Part shown: positions 32,881-45,569 of the stretch, in pieces
Layout of the letters: every line of letters starts with the position of its first letter
Position numbering within the stretch: the stretch's first letter is position 1
From: Brugia malayi
Taxonomy: Eukaryota; Nematoda; Chromadorea; Rhabditida; Onchocercidae
DNA length: 64,000 nt
NCBI RefSeq assembly: GCF_000002995.4
Contig: NW_025062478.1
Span: forward strand, 11,404,001 to 11,468,000
Direction of reading: 5' to 3'
Notes under the pieces: generated by a model
What the model was told of the DNA's origin: nothing
Databases searched by the model: none
What the model saw: only the letters and a program-made list of their open reading frames with translations
Position numbers and translations under genes: made by a program

Positions 32881-35800
32881 TTACTGTTCATATTATTAGC
32901 ATAGATATGAGAATGTAAATAATAAAAAGAATAAAAATGGTAAAAACTTGCATATTATTTAACTTTAGCAAAACTAAATATTCTAACGTTCGATTAAATG
33001 ACATGAAAGAAGAAAAAAGAAATTTTTCTTCCTTTTTTTTTTTATATAAGCAAAGAAATATGTTAGAAAAATGATATTAAATTACCATCAATGATGCATT
33101 CAGTTACTCTCAAATGTCAAAGATAGTTTTTTAATAATATCTTTTATTATAGATTTTTTTTTTTCAAAAATTTAATTTTGTATAAATAATACCATCCGTT
33201 ATAGATATTTTGACAAGTTTAACTTTAATAATTTAACTTTTTTTTTAATTTTCTTTCACAGCTAATTATTTGTCTTAACTTTTTATCATATCTAATGATA
33301 GCTACTAAATGTTAATACTTTGTTTTGTCTATCCATCATCAGTTTTCAATTAAATTATTATTGACATAAAATAACATCAAATCATTTTTTTCTCTCTTTT
33401 TCTCTTTCTCCCTTCCTCTCTCTCTCTCCCTCCTTCTTCTTCTTTTAAAATTAAAGCTTTTTATATCAAATTACTAGTAGTTAATTTGAAGAATCTTATA
33501 GGTATCAAATGTTAGTTTTAGAGTTATTTGCATTAGCGATAATGTAGTCTACATTTTTCGATTTTTGAAATAAAGAACGAAAGGAAAAAAATAAAAGTTT
33601 TTTTTTCTTTTATTTCCATAACTTATTTCTTTATGCTTTCGTTAAAATGATCTATTTATTTATTTATTTATTTGTTTGTTTGTTTTTTTGAGTTCTTTTT
33701 TAATGATTTTGATAAAATAGTTGAAATTAATGACTAAAATAATAAGAAAAATTGGAAGATCAAAAGAATTGTATATTATAATGTTTTGTATGTACCTATG
33801 TGCTGATAAAAAACTATTTTAAACATATCTTAAATAAATAAATATTTTGATTTTAAATCATTCTCCCGAGATTCTCCTTAATTACCAATTAATTAAAACC
33901 AGGAAGAAATTCATCGATTAGTATGGGAGAAAAGACTTTCAAAATTGTTTGTTATAAATCATTCTGAAAAACAAAAATTTGATCACTTATATTCTTATCA
34001 TCGTAATTTTATCACTAATAGAATTTCAGTATACTAAAATGGCATTTTAAAAATCTAATTTGCAGCTTTTTTAATCATTCGCTTGCTAATTTATCACATT
34101 TGATGAATATTAACTTAAGCTTTCTCTAACATTTCATACTAATTATTTTTATCTAATATTGCGCTGAAGTAAAATAATAATAATGATAATAACATGCTAG
34201 TGATAACAATAATGTTTTAAAAAAATAATTGTAGTAGTTTCAAAAATTGCTTTGTATTTCAATAATTCTTACTTCATATAGTTACTTTCAACTGTCGCAT
34301 TTGTCAGAATAATTTTTTGAAGTATTTGAAATACCAAATATCAAGTAGAAATTATTTGCCATCTGTAGTTTTAGTATAAATTAGTTATTATAATTTATTT
34401 ATTTTGTAATTTCATAATTTAACTATATTTATTTAATTACATATGACTTTTATATTATTCAATTCAATTCCACATTTTGTGATTTAATTATATATTACTT
34501 TCATATTACTTAATTTAAGTCCATATATTGTCATTCCATGGTTTAATCATATATATTATTTTCATATTACTTAATGTAAATCCATATATTATTTTGTCAT
34601 TTCATGATTTAATTATATTTATTTAGCGATCTGTCAATATATAACGAAAAAATATTTGTGAATACATTTCATCTCTTATCTACATTTGTACACATTAAAA
34701 AATAATAATTTATGGTAGGAATTCGCGGCTCATTTAGAAGCAAAGAAATTTAAGTTATAAATTAAATTTTATGATAGTTTTACAGAAAAAAGCAAAGAAA
34801 CTTTACTTCATTTTCTTTTTTTTTTTTTGTAAGGTTATGATAAAAATAAAATTATTTTAAAAATTCACATAAATAATACAATTATTTGATAGCATATTTT
34901 TAAAAATAAAAAAATTATGCTTCAAAAAAAAAATATGAAAATTTCTATTCTTTTTAAATAAAAAATTGAAAATTTGAGAGAGAGAGAGAGAGAAAGAAAA
35001 AAAAAGAAATCATTTTGTTCATGGGGCAAAATGATAAATAGACGTAACAAAATATTGATGATAACACATTCCTTTCTCTAACTTTTCTGTTTCTTCCTTA
35101 TTTCTTCGTTTTTTCTTTTTCTTATATAAATATTATTTTTAGTTGTGAGATTTTTATCGTTTTTTTTTTTAAAGTTTTATTTCCAATAATTGATTAAACA
35201 TTAGAGGAGAAAAAGAAAAAATGAAACAATGCTCAAATTTAGTCCATCCATCCATTCAATATTTTGTATAACATAATTTAATATAAATAGTAATTGAATA
35301 TTTATTTAAATTATCATTTCAAAATTTATTTCTATTTGTAATAATTCTTCTGTTATAATTAATATTCATTTCTTCAATTTCCATTCCTTCTTTCTCTCTC
35401 TTTCCTATCTCTCTCTCTCTCTCTCTGTCTTTTTCTCTTTTTATTTCATTTATTATCAATAAAAGGTTTTCAATAAAAGTAATGCAATTAAGTTAAAAAT
35501 TAATGTTATACACAACAAAAAAAAGTCACAAAATGACTGGAAACCGTATCACCATTATTATTATTATTATTATTGTTATTATTGCTATTATTATCATTGT
35601 TATTATTATTATGTTACCAATATTAATATTATTACTGCAATTAATATTCTTTGCAAATTGCTTTTTAACAAAAGTTAAAATTAAAACTTTGAATTTAAAA
35701 AAAAAAAAAAAAAAAAACAGTAAATAATAATCAGTTTTTGATTTATGTTAGAAAATAAATGATTTCATAAATGATAATCATATGAGAGGAAAGAAGTATT

Positions 35801-36296
35801 AAGCTAAAATTAGGATGTCATCAACATTTTAGATATTATTATTCTATCTAAATTTGAAATCAGATAGCATCAAAAATAATAAATTGATCAGTTGATCATC
35901 CTACAAAAGATGATAGGAATTAGTCATGAAACTGATAATCATTTGATTGTTTAAAAAGATTATCAACAAAAAAAGGAACAAAAATTCAAACTTCATTAAA
36001 ATGATTAATTAATACTAATCAATGTATAATTATTGTAAAAATAAATGCTAAAAATAAAAACATTTTAATGATTTTTCTAAATAAATTTTAATATCAAATA
36101 TTAAATAAAATAATGGAAAGCTGCGCGATAAATACTATTGAAAAATAATCACTGAATGCATTAATTATTCGATTGGAAAATTCTCTATAATTAATTATAT
36201 ATAATTATTGTATGTCAATAAATAAAGGAAAGTGAAATGAGGAAACAAATTAGTGATTAAATGATGGTTAAAATATATTTGGATGAATGGAATGAT

Positions 36297-36337
36297 TGAC
36301 CGAACATAAATGACGTCTGGTCATTTAGGTCTGACCA
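36297..36337. promoter_or_regulatory. cluster of TGACC/GGTCA half-sites and a CRE-like motif
   Basis: Within about 40 bases there are TGACC (36297), TGACGTC (36311), TGGTCA (36318), AGGTC (36327) and TGACCA (36332). TGGTCA and TGACCA form an inverted repeat with an 8-base spacer. These resemble nuclear-receptor half-sites and a cAMP-response element. A CT-rich tract follows (about 36356-36400). Confidence 0.3.
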
Positions 36338-36727
36338 ATCATTTATTGTAACTCTTGTCTCTCTCTTCCTCTCTCTCTCCCTCCTTCCCCTCCCATATGA
36401 CCCTTTGATGAACCCTTCCTTCTATATATGCTTTTTATTCTTTATTCCATCCTTTTAATTATAGAAAGTATAAAGCTATATTTGTCAATAGGTGTATTTA
36501 TAATAAAAATCGAAATATAACCTAAATTGTTAATTTTAATTTGGTCGAAATTTAAGTGGAAGTGAAAAGAAAAAAGAAATAATAAAAATAATATAAATGA
36601 TAAACAAGAATTGATAAATGAGATGTTAACAGTAATCAATTGAATTTAATTATAATTAAATTCAAAAACAAAAAAAGATCAAATGCATATGTATCGTTTA
36701 GAAAGTTATTTTCAAAAAATGCATGAA

Positions 36728-36758
<31 letters not shown>

Positions 36759-37214
36759 CAAAAACAAAAAAGACACTGGGAATTTCTAAAATTATTAGTA
36801 AATAATTGATAAAATTTGTTGAAAAAATATTACATTGAACCTATAGCACTATCGATTAGTTAGATTGTACCTTTTTTCAAAGAAAAAAAATTTTTTTTGT
36901 CTAAATTAAATGAATTTATCAGCAGATCTGTTCTTATTTTTAACTTTTAAATTAATTGATAGGAAAAACAGTCTATGAAAATTCTTGGATGTAATATAAT
37001 ATCATTGATTTCAATAATTTTATTAAAAAAGTTTCAATTAAATTTGTTTATTATTGCTGGAAGTTAATTTGACTAGTATAGAGTATCAATAAGTTAACAA
37101 ATTTGGAAAATTAGACTTGAAAGTTTTGATTTGATATGTAAGTTAGCGGGAACAAACTGTAAAGTTTAGCAAAAAGGATTATGCAAAATGCATATAGTAA
37201 TAAAGATTTAAATG

Positions 37215-37430
37215 AAAACGCTTAATAATTACGATGCTAATTAAGATACTGCTAATAATGATAGTGTAAAAAGGAAATTTAGAAAAACTGAAATTAAAAT
37301 CCTTAATGATCCCAATGCTAATTAAAATACTGTTAATAATGATTGGGTAAAAAAGAAATCAGAAAAATTTAAATCAAAATCCTTAATAATTCCAATATTA
37401 ATTATATTAATTACGGTAATGTTAATAATG
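37215..37430. repeat. degenerate repeat, about 80 bp, 2.5 copies
   Basis: Units start with CTTAATxATxxCxATGCTAATTA and continue with ATACTG(C/T)TAATAATGAT and GTAAAAAxGAAAT. Three successive starts occur at about 37219, 37301 and 37381. Confidence 0.6.
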
Positions 37431-39476
37431 GTAATAACTCACTAAAAAAAAAAGAAAATAACAAGATTTAATTTTAAATATATAAATGATTTGGTAAGGT
37501 TTTGATTTTAAAAATTATCTAAAATGTTATTATTTTATATGAATTATTTTTGAAAACTATCAATGAAGAAATAATAAAAGGAAATGAAAAAGTTGAAATA
37601 TTTTTTACCAAATTTATTTATTAAATTTTTATGCTATCCAATTTTTATGCATCTATTGATATTTAAATTGAAAAGAATCAAAAATAAAAAATTGAATCAA
37701 CACGGAAGATTTCATTTTGAAAATGTAAGCAGTGCATTAAAATTAAAATCATTCATTTGCACAGCTGTTAATGTCCTATATTTTTTTCTTTTTCCTTTTT
37801 TCCGTTTTTTTTTTCTTGTTTCGTTTTGTCTATGTACAAGTTATTCATTTATCCGTTCCGTTTTATTTATTCATCCGGAAAATTATTTTCATTTCTTACA
37901 ATTCATTATTAATTTCATGATTTTATTTTAGCGTGGCTAATTAGTGCATGTGAAATGAAAATTATACTTTTTGAAAACTTTAATTTTTTTTTAATAAATC
38001 TTCTTTTTTAATTTCTCATATAATTATTAGTTGTTTTTTTGAAGAAAGGAAAAAAAAATGAAAAAAAAGAGGATAAGAAAAGAAATGAAATAAGAAAAAA
38101 AAATAATTTCTGGAAAAATATGCTTGGAAATTAAACTATTATTTTAAAATTGGGAATTTTTATTGTTAAATGATATCATTTTATGATTATTTCAAATATG
38201 AAAATCAATTTTTTTTTGCAATTCTTTTTCAGTTTTTGATCTCATAGATAAAAAAAAAAAAAACAAGAAGGGAGTCAAAGATGAAAAATTGCAAATTAGA
38301 AAGGACAAAGGTGGAAAAAATTGTTTATAAGTAAAAGGACAATATAAAATAAGGAGAAAAAATTATGAGAAATAGATTAATGTGAAGCTTTTGCCCTGCA
38401 AAAATTTATATTAAAAGTTAATTTTGCATTATTAATTGATTTAAAAGTTTTGAAAAACAAAGAGGTCTGTTTTTCCTAAACAATATAATTGTGATTTTTA
38501 TTTTTTCCCTCGAAATAATTTTTCTTTTCGCTGAGATATTCTAAATAATTTCAATTCAATATTTTGAATTTTTAAGGATTGCTTTATAACTTAAAAAATA
38601 ATTTTATTTAAAGAATTCAAGAAATATTACAAAAGCATTTATTAATTTACTAGTTGGAGAAAATTTTCTTTCTTATCATTTAAATATTACAAATGCTTTG
38701 ATAGGATGAACAGCAATTATAATTTTTTCATTTCCAATTGATATACTGTTATTTTTACTCTTCGCTTTTGCATAATTATTTCATGGATAGTAAAGAAAAA
38801 AACATGAAAAATATAACTTTTAGAAATTTTCCTTACTTTTGATAAGCGATAATTTTAAATTTCAGATAGCAATTTGATGTAAAAATAAGAAAAATAGAAA
38901 AAAGACAGAGCTGTTGGTAAACTATAAAATTACTAATGAGTTAATGGTTTTAAAATGAGCAAAGAAAGGAGAAACAAGGAAATAAAAGTTGATAATATTC
39001 TATTCAAAAAAAAAAAAATAAAATCATTAATAAAAAAAAAAAAAAATTTCATTCTAAATAAATGAAATTTCGATGCAATTTTTTTGTTTGCTAACTTTAA
39101 TAAATTAACTCAAAATTAAGTATTAAATTTAAATGCTAGGAAGGAGAACAAAGTGAACGCATATTTGAAATATAATATTTTTTGTAATAATTCGAATATA
39201 AATTTTATCATTCGTAATTTAGATTAAAATATAAATTAAACTAAAATTATTTTTAAAAAAATATGTAATTAAAAATATTAAAAAAATATAAAATATATAA
39301 AAAATTACAAAATAAAAAATAAAAAAAAATTAAAAATAAAAATCAATTGCAAGTTTAAGTATCATAATTAATTATATTAGAGATATTTTTTTTTGTTGTT
39401 GTTGAAAAGCTCTTTGATGATATTATATATCTATAAAAAAACAATTTATTTACAAGCTAGGTTGCATATAAGTTGT

Positions 39477-40274
39477 AGCATACGATAGACTACCAATTTG
39501 CATATGACCTACAGCATACAGTAGTTCGCACCAGATGATACGATCATAATAGCATACGATAGACTATCAATTTGCATATGACCTACAGCATACAGTAGTT
39601 CGCACCAGATGACACGATCATAATAGCATACGATAGACTATCAATTTGCATATGACCTACAGCATACAGTAGTTCGCACCAGATGATACGATCATAATAG
39701 CATACGATAGACTATCAATTTGCATATGACCTACAGCATACAGTAGTTCGCACCAGATGAGATACGATCATAATAGCATACGATAGACTATCAATTTGCA
39801 TATGACCTACAGCATACAGTAGTTCGCACCAGATGATACGATCATAATAGCATACGATAGACTATCAATTTGCATATGACCTACAGCATACAGTAGTTCG
39901 CACCAGATGATACGATCATAATAGCATACGATAGACTATCAATTTGCATATGACCTACAGCATACAGTAGTTCGCACCAGATGATACGATCATAATAGCA
40001 TACGATAGACTATCAATTTGCATATGACCTACAGCATACAGTAGTTCGCACCAGATGATACGATCATAATAGCATACGATAGACTATCAATTTGCATATG
40101 ACCTACAGCATACAGTAGTTCGCACCAGATGATACGATCATAATAGCATACGATAGACTATCAATTTGCATATGACCTACAGCATACAGTAGTTCGCACC
40201 AGATGATACGATCATAATAGCATACGATAGACTATCAATTTGCACATGACCTACAGCATACAGTAGTTCGCACC
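39477..40274. repeat. 74-bp minisatellite, 11 near-identical units carrying an octamer
   Basis: The unit begins AGCATACGATAGACTATCAA and includes ATTTGCATATGACC, CAGTAGTTCGCACC and AGATGATACGATCATAAT. ATTTGCAT(A) recurs from 39496 to 40238 in 74-base steps (11 units, one with a 2-base insertion). Only scattered substitutions separate the copies, and the last has ATTTGCAC. The unit is richer in GC than its surroundings. Confidence 0.95.
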
Positions 40275-41634
40275 GAACATAATACCTCTTAGAGAATACG
40301 GTAATCACTATCTATCTGTATTCTGTATCCGAAATTGATTTGTGTAATAAATTTGTAATTTGAAATATAATCATTTATTAAGTACTGCTAATTTATGCAA
40401 TTATTTGTTCTTTTTTTGCAGCCTTAAACTGACTTTTCAATGATTTTTTTTTCAAAATTGTTTTTTGAAACTTTTACTTCTTAATTTAATTTAAATTTAG
40501 CGATTATCTATATATTTTAGATCATTAAAATACAAACATAAATAATTAGATAGCATGATTAAATAAGATGAAATTTAGAAATGGCTGGTAGATATTTCAT
40601 AAAAATTGAAGTAGCTAATGATGCTTACTGCTTTTATCATTCTTGTAAACAATTTATCATTTGAAATAGTTTAATGAAATAAAAAATTACTATACCAATT
40701 TGTATTTCTTTTCCTAAAAAAAGGTCTTAAAGATGTTGAAATAAAATTTTAAAGAATAATTCTTAAACAGTAAGCTTTAAAGACTTTTCAAATTTTAACT
40801 TTTTTATGCTATGAAAAATTTCTTAGATAAAGATTGAAATTATTTCATGATCGAATTGATTTTTATAAGCATTTTGTAATGTAGTTCTAGTTTTTAATGG
40901 AATATTTCAAGAAATATCATATAAAACAATAAATAAAAGTAATCATATAATATAATTACATTTATTTATATATTTTTTAATTTGTATTAAATTTTAGTGA
41001 AAAAATATGAAAGGTTGAAATTGAAAATACTATATTTTCTCTAAAAAAAAAAAAGAAAAAAATGAGTAATTGGTTAGAAGAAGAATGATGATAGGTGACA
41101 GTAAATAAAAACGATGAGTAAATAAAAGGTGAAGCAATTATCGCTTATCCCTTTCAATACCTGTAATCATCGTTTGCATTTCTTTTTCATACTTATTCAA
41201 ACGAAGAACTGGTATAAGTAAACTTATAAATGAATCTATAAATATACTAAAATCTATTATACATAGTATTTTGCAGCTCATTAATAAATTTAAAATTAAT
41301 GTGAATTTTAGCAGATAATTGATTTAGAATCTTAAAAAAATATACAATTTCAAATTGATGACCATTTAAAAATGTAATATGATTGTTTGAGTAATCCTTC
41401 AGTGGTGATAAAATATTGTAACGTTAACAAGAAGTAATCATTATCATATTAAATAGATGTGATATGATTGTTGCTGCCATAACTTATCAATGAATAAATG
41501 ATTATATGAGTAACACTAAAATTTTTAAAACATTGATAATGAAATGATATGTGGAATGGAAGAATATTTGCAATACCTTTGGAACAAAATAATTAGGTTA
41601 GTTTAAGAGAGCCGAAAAGGAGAAATGCTGTACG

Positions 41635-41653
41635 AGAGAGAGAGAGAGAGAGA
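41635..41653. repeat. (GA)n microsatellite
   Basis: About nine GA dinucleotides in AT-rich DNA. Confidence 0.85.
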
Positions 41654-44470
41654 TGAAATAATTATGATAGATCGCAGCAATAAATTCGAACCCTATTGAT
41701 AATCAATAACGAATGCATGGGATTAACATCTGTGCACATTATTATCATCATTCATCATCTTTATCAAAATCATTTATCATCAATCATTATTATCATTACT
41801 ATCATCTCTTCAAATGATGGATAAAAGTGATAAGATTGGTTGTGAACAGGTAAAAATTATAGAATATATTGGAAGAAAAAAAAAAAAAAACAATTAAATG
41901 CTATAAATAATTCATAATACATATAACTTACAAAAATTATATTTAATTTTTACCCCTATAATCACATAGGAATTATTTTTAAATAATTTATTTTTATTTT
42001 ATAATAAAAACTTTGATTTACAAATTTAAAAGTCAAAATTTTAAGAATTGAAAAATTTTATATGCTATTATTGCTATGCAAAGAAAAAAAAATTATTTTA
42101 ATTACATACACTTTGAGGTGAAATTTGATCATATTTCTTCGCAAATTTTTCTCAAATCAAAAATTTTCCAATTATTTTTTAATTTCTTTTTTTTTATAAA
42201 TTTGTCACAACTGAAAAATTACCTTGAAAATAAGAAATAAAGTTTTTTTTTTTTTTTAGAAAAACGAATCCTTCATCAGACAAAAATTTTTATTTTAATT
42301 TTTGGTTGAAAGAAAATAGATTTGAAATGGTTAACACAAATTTGAAATAATTTATACCTAAAATAGCATCTAAAAATTTGATTGATTGGTTAATTTAATT
42401 AGTTACTAATTGTTTGAATTTAACAATAACTAAAAAAAAAGAGAAAATAAAGCAAAGTCTTCAATAGTTATTTGTTCAACAGAAAAAAAAAAAATTCTTT
42501 TTCATCTTGTAATATTCAAATAAACAACTATTGAAAATCGATTTAAAAAAGAAAAAAAAAAGATACTTAAAAATTTAATTCAAAAATTCTTAAGGAAAAG
42601 TTTTTGAATTTCCCCACTTCAATTTAATATTGTATAAATCTTTATGAAAAGAAAAAAAAAAAAAACAGAAAAAGCAAAACTCACTTAAATTCTTTTGAGC
42701 TATTTCATATCAACTTGTGTTAAATAAAAGAGTGGAAAATTCGTTTTTTTTTTTTTTTTTTTTTAAGAAATTGGTTGATATGAAATTATTCATTTTGAAT
42801 TAAAGAAATGACAATGAAAAGGAAAAAGAATTCATTTTTTTTTTTTTTTTTTTTTTTTTTAGAAATAAGAAGATAAAAATAAATAAATTGGAACATTCAT
42901 AACCTTTCATATTTTTATACTTACCAATTTTTTAATTTTTTTTTCGTTTCTCTTTTTTCAAAAAAAAAAAAAAGAAAAAAAAGGGAAAAAAGAAGAAAAA
43001 GTTATTTCACAAAGTTGCACAAATAATTCATTTCCGTTCTTTTTTTTTTTTAAAAAAAAAAGAAAAACGAAACTTCAAGTATCAGTTGAATATTTCATTT
43101 TTTTTTTTCAAAGTGAGAAATTTCACAAATAAGTTTTTAATGCTTAAACATGAAAGAAATTTTTTTTTTTTATTTTAAGCAAAACAAGAAGAGAAACAAA
43201 GTTATTTCTTTTTTCTTTTTTTTTTGAATTGACGATAAGTAAATTATATTTAACAATTATAAGATGCATATTTATGGTTTAAAATCTTTTTAAAAATTAG
43301 AATAGTTTCAATATGATTCAAATTTTCACATGAAAGTATTAAAAATTGTTAAATGTTTTTTGCGAACAAATATTTCCGTCCTGTTATCGCAGTAATTAAT
43401 TTAATTTCTGATGTGATTTTAAGTATTAATAATCAATGCGATGAGAATTGAATTTACTGTTTTATTTGATTTTTTTAAAAATGAAAACCTATTTGTTCGC
43501 ATAATTCAATAAATAATTGACCAATATAATTTAAAATGTTAAAGACGGAAGTATTTGTCTAATTAATATACTAATTAATGGATTTGATGCAAATAAAAAA
43601 TGGGCAAAGTAAGATATTTTCTAACATATATTCATTTTAATCACTATTATCACTCATTGTTATCATTTCAATCAAATTCATTGGAACAATTTAGTGTTAC
43701 CATTTGTTATTGATAATATTACAATATGTTGAACAGCCTCAATTATTATCAATTTCTCAATGATAAGTCTCACTAAACATTTAAATCATGATTATTTTAA
43801 TTTATTTTGTTATTGATAATCATGATAAGACTGATCAAAGGAGGAAGCTATATAAGTGCTTTCCAAATATATAGCTATTTCAAAAAAAATTTATTTTATA
43901 AAAAAATCCGTATTTTTGATAATAATAAAGAAAATGCTAATATATAAGAATGTAAAATGATTATCTTCAAATTTTTATTTTAAATTATAAATTACAAAGA
44001 AGCATAAATTAGTTAGGTTAGAAAGTTTTGCTCAATATTTTCACTAAATATTTTGATAAATTCGTTAAAAAAAAAAGAAAAAAATGAAGCAAAAAATATA
44101 TTTAAAAAAAGAAAATACGTAATGAAAAATAAAAAAAATAAAAACAGCCATCGCACTTGAAAAAGCAATCGAATGATATTGATTTTTCGCGGTTGTTATC
44201 AATTATCATCAAAAACTATTAATGATATTCAATGCTTATCTTTTCTTAACAGTACGAAGAAATATTAAAGAAAAAAGAAATAGAGCAATAAATGTCACCG
44301 AAAATGTCACCATCACTTAGAATAAAATGTATTGGATGGAATGAAGCATCATAACAAATAATCAAAATGGAGAAAATTGATTGAAGTATGTTAAAATTGT
44401 GATTAAATTCAGGAAAGAAACTAAATTTTTGACATAAATTTGAGCAAAAAGTGATGTAGCACTAAAATTA

Positions 44471-44548
44471 TGTTAGGCTTAGCCACTAGATATTGGCCAT
44501 CTGGCTTGCCTAACTAGGCTTTACCACTTGGCCACTTTAGCCACACAT
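44471..44548. other. small GC-rich island with tRNA A-box-like and TTAGGC elements
   Basis: On the minus strand TGGCCAAGTGG (44524-44534) fits the polymerase III A-box seen in Ser/Leu tRNAs. No B-box follows. The plus strand has TTAGGCTTAGCC and the inverted repeat GCCTAACTAGGC. It could be a decayed tRNA-derived element. Confidence 0.25.
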
Positions 44549-45198
44549 ATTTATTTCAAATCTAAGAATAAATTTGTAAGAGAAAATTATCATAGTTGTA
44601 ATCATAATCATATCAAAATAACAAAATGAAGTAATTATTGATGAAATTATTATTTAATCATTTGCATTGGATAAATTTATAAATATAATTTGATAGTTTA
44701 TTTTTTGCATTACAAAAAAATGTTATCGTAATTTGCTTCTTATCATGAAAATATGTTATATTATTACAAATTAAAATACCAATTTTTTCGTTAAAATCAT
44801 TATTCTAATGCAGTTCTTAGTAAACAAATTAATCTCTTATAGTTTATTTCATTTAATTCAAGTTAAAAATAATTAAAGTACAAAAAATCGCGTGATTAAT
44901 TTATTATTTTTAAAAAAAAAAATCAAACTATAAATTAAAAAATCAAACTATAGAAAAAGGGATCACCTCATAAAATAAAAAATATTTATTTTAGATATAA
45001 AAATCAACAAAAAAAAAAAAAAAAAAGAACAAAGTGTTATATCTGAGTAGTAAATTAATTAAATAATATGAATGACACATTAACAATAATAATTAATAAT
45101 AACAACAATAGTGATAATAACAACAGTAAATAAATAATAATAATAAATAACAGTAATGAGAATAAGCTATCATTGATATTAAAGAAATTTATGTGTGA

Positions 45199-45569
45199 TT
45201 ATTAATCGATTACTTATAATATAAATTTATATAGGATTATTAATCGATTACTTATAATATAAATTTATATAGGATTATTAATCGATTACTTATAATATAA
45301 ATTTGTATAGGATTATTAATCGATTACTTATAATATAAATTTATATAGGATTATTAATCGATTACTTATAATATAAATTTGTATAGGATTATTAATCGAT
45401 TACTTATAATATAAATTTATATAGGATTATTAATCGATTACTTATAATATAAATTTGTATAGGATTATTAATCGATTACTTATAATATAAATTTATATAA
45501 GATTATTAATCGATTATTTATAATATAAATTTATATAAGATTATTAATCGATTACTTATAATATAAATA
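45199..45569. repeat. 38-bp minisatellite, 10 units with palindromic TAATCGATTA
   Basis: The unit is ATTAATCGATTACTTATAAT followed by ATAAATTTATATAGGATT. TAATCGATTA recurs every 38 bases from 45203 to 45545 (10 copies). TTTATAT and TTTGTAT variants alternate along part of the array. Confidence 0.95.

Noticed and set aside
39477..40274. CRISPR-like direct repeats
   Set aside because: Units abut without unique spacers and the DNA is eukaryotic; this is a minisatellite.
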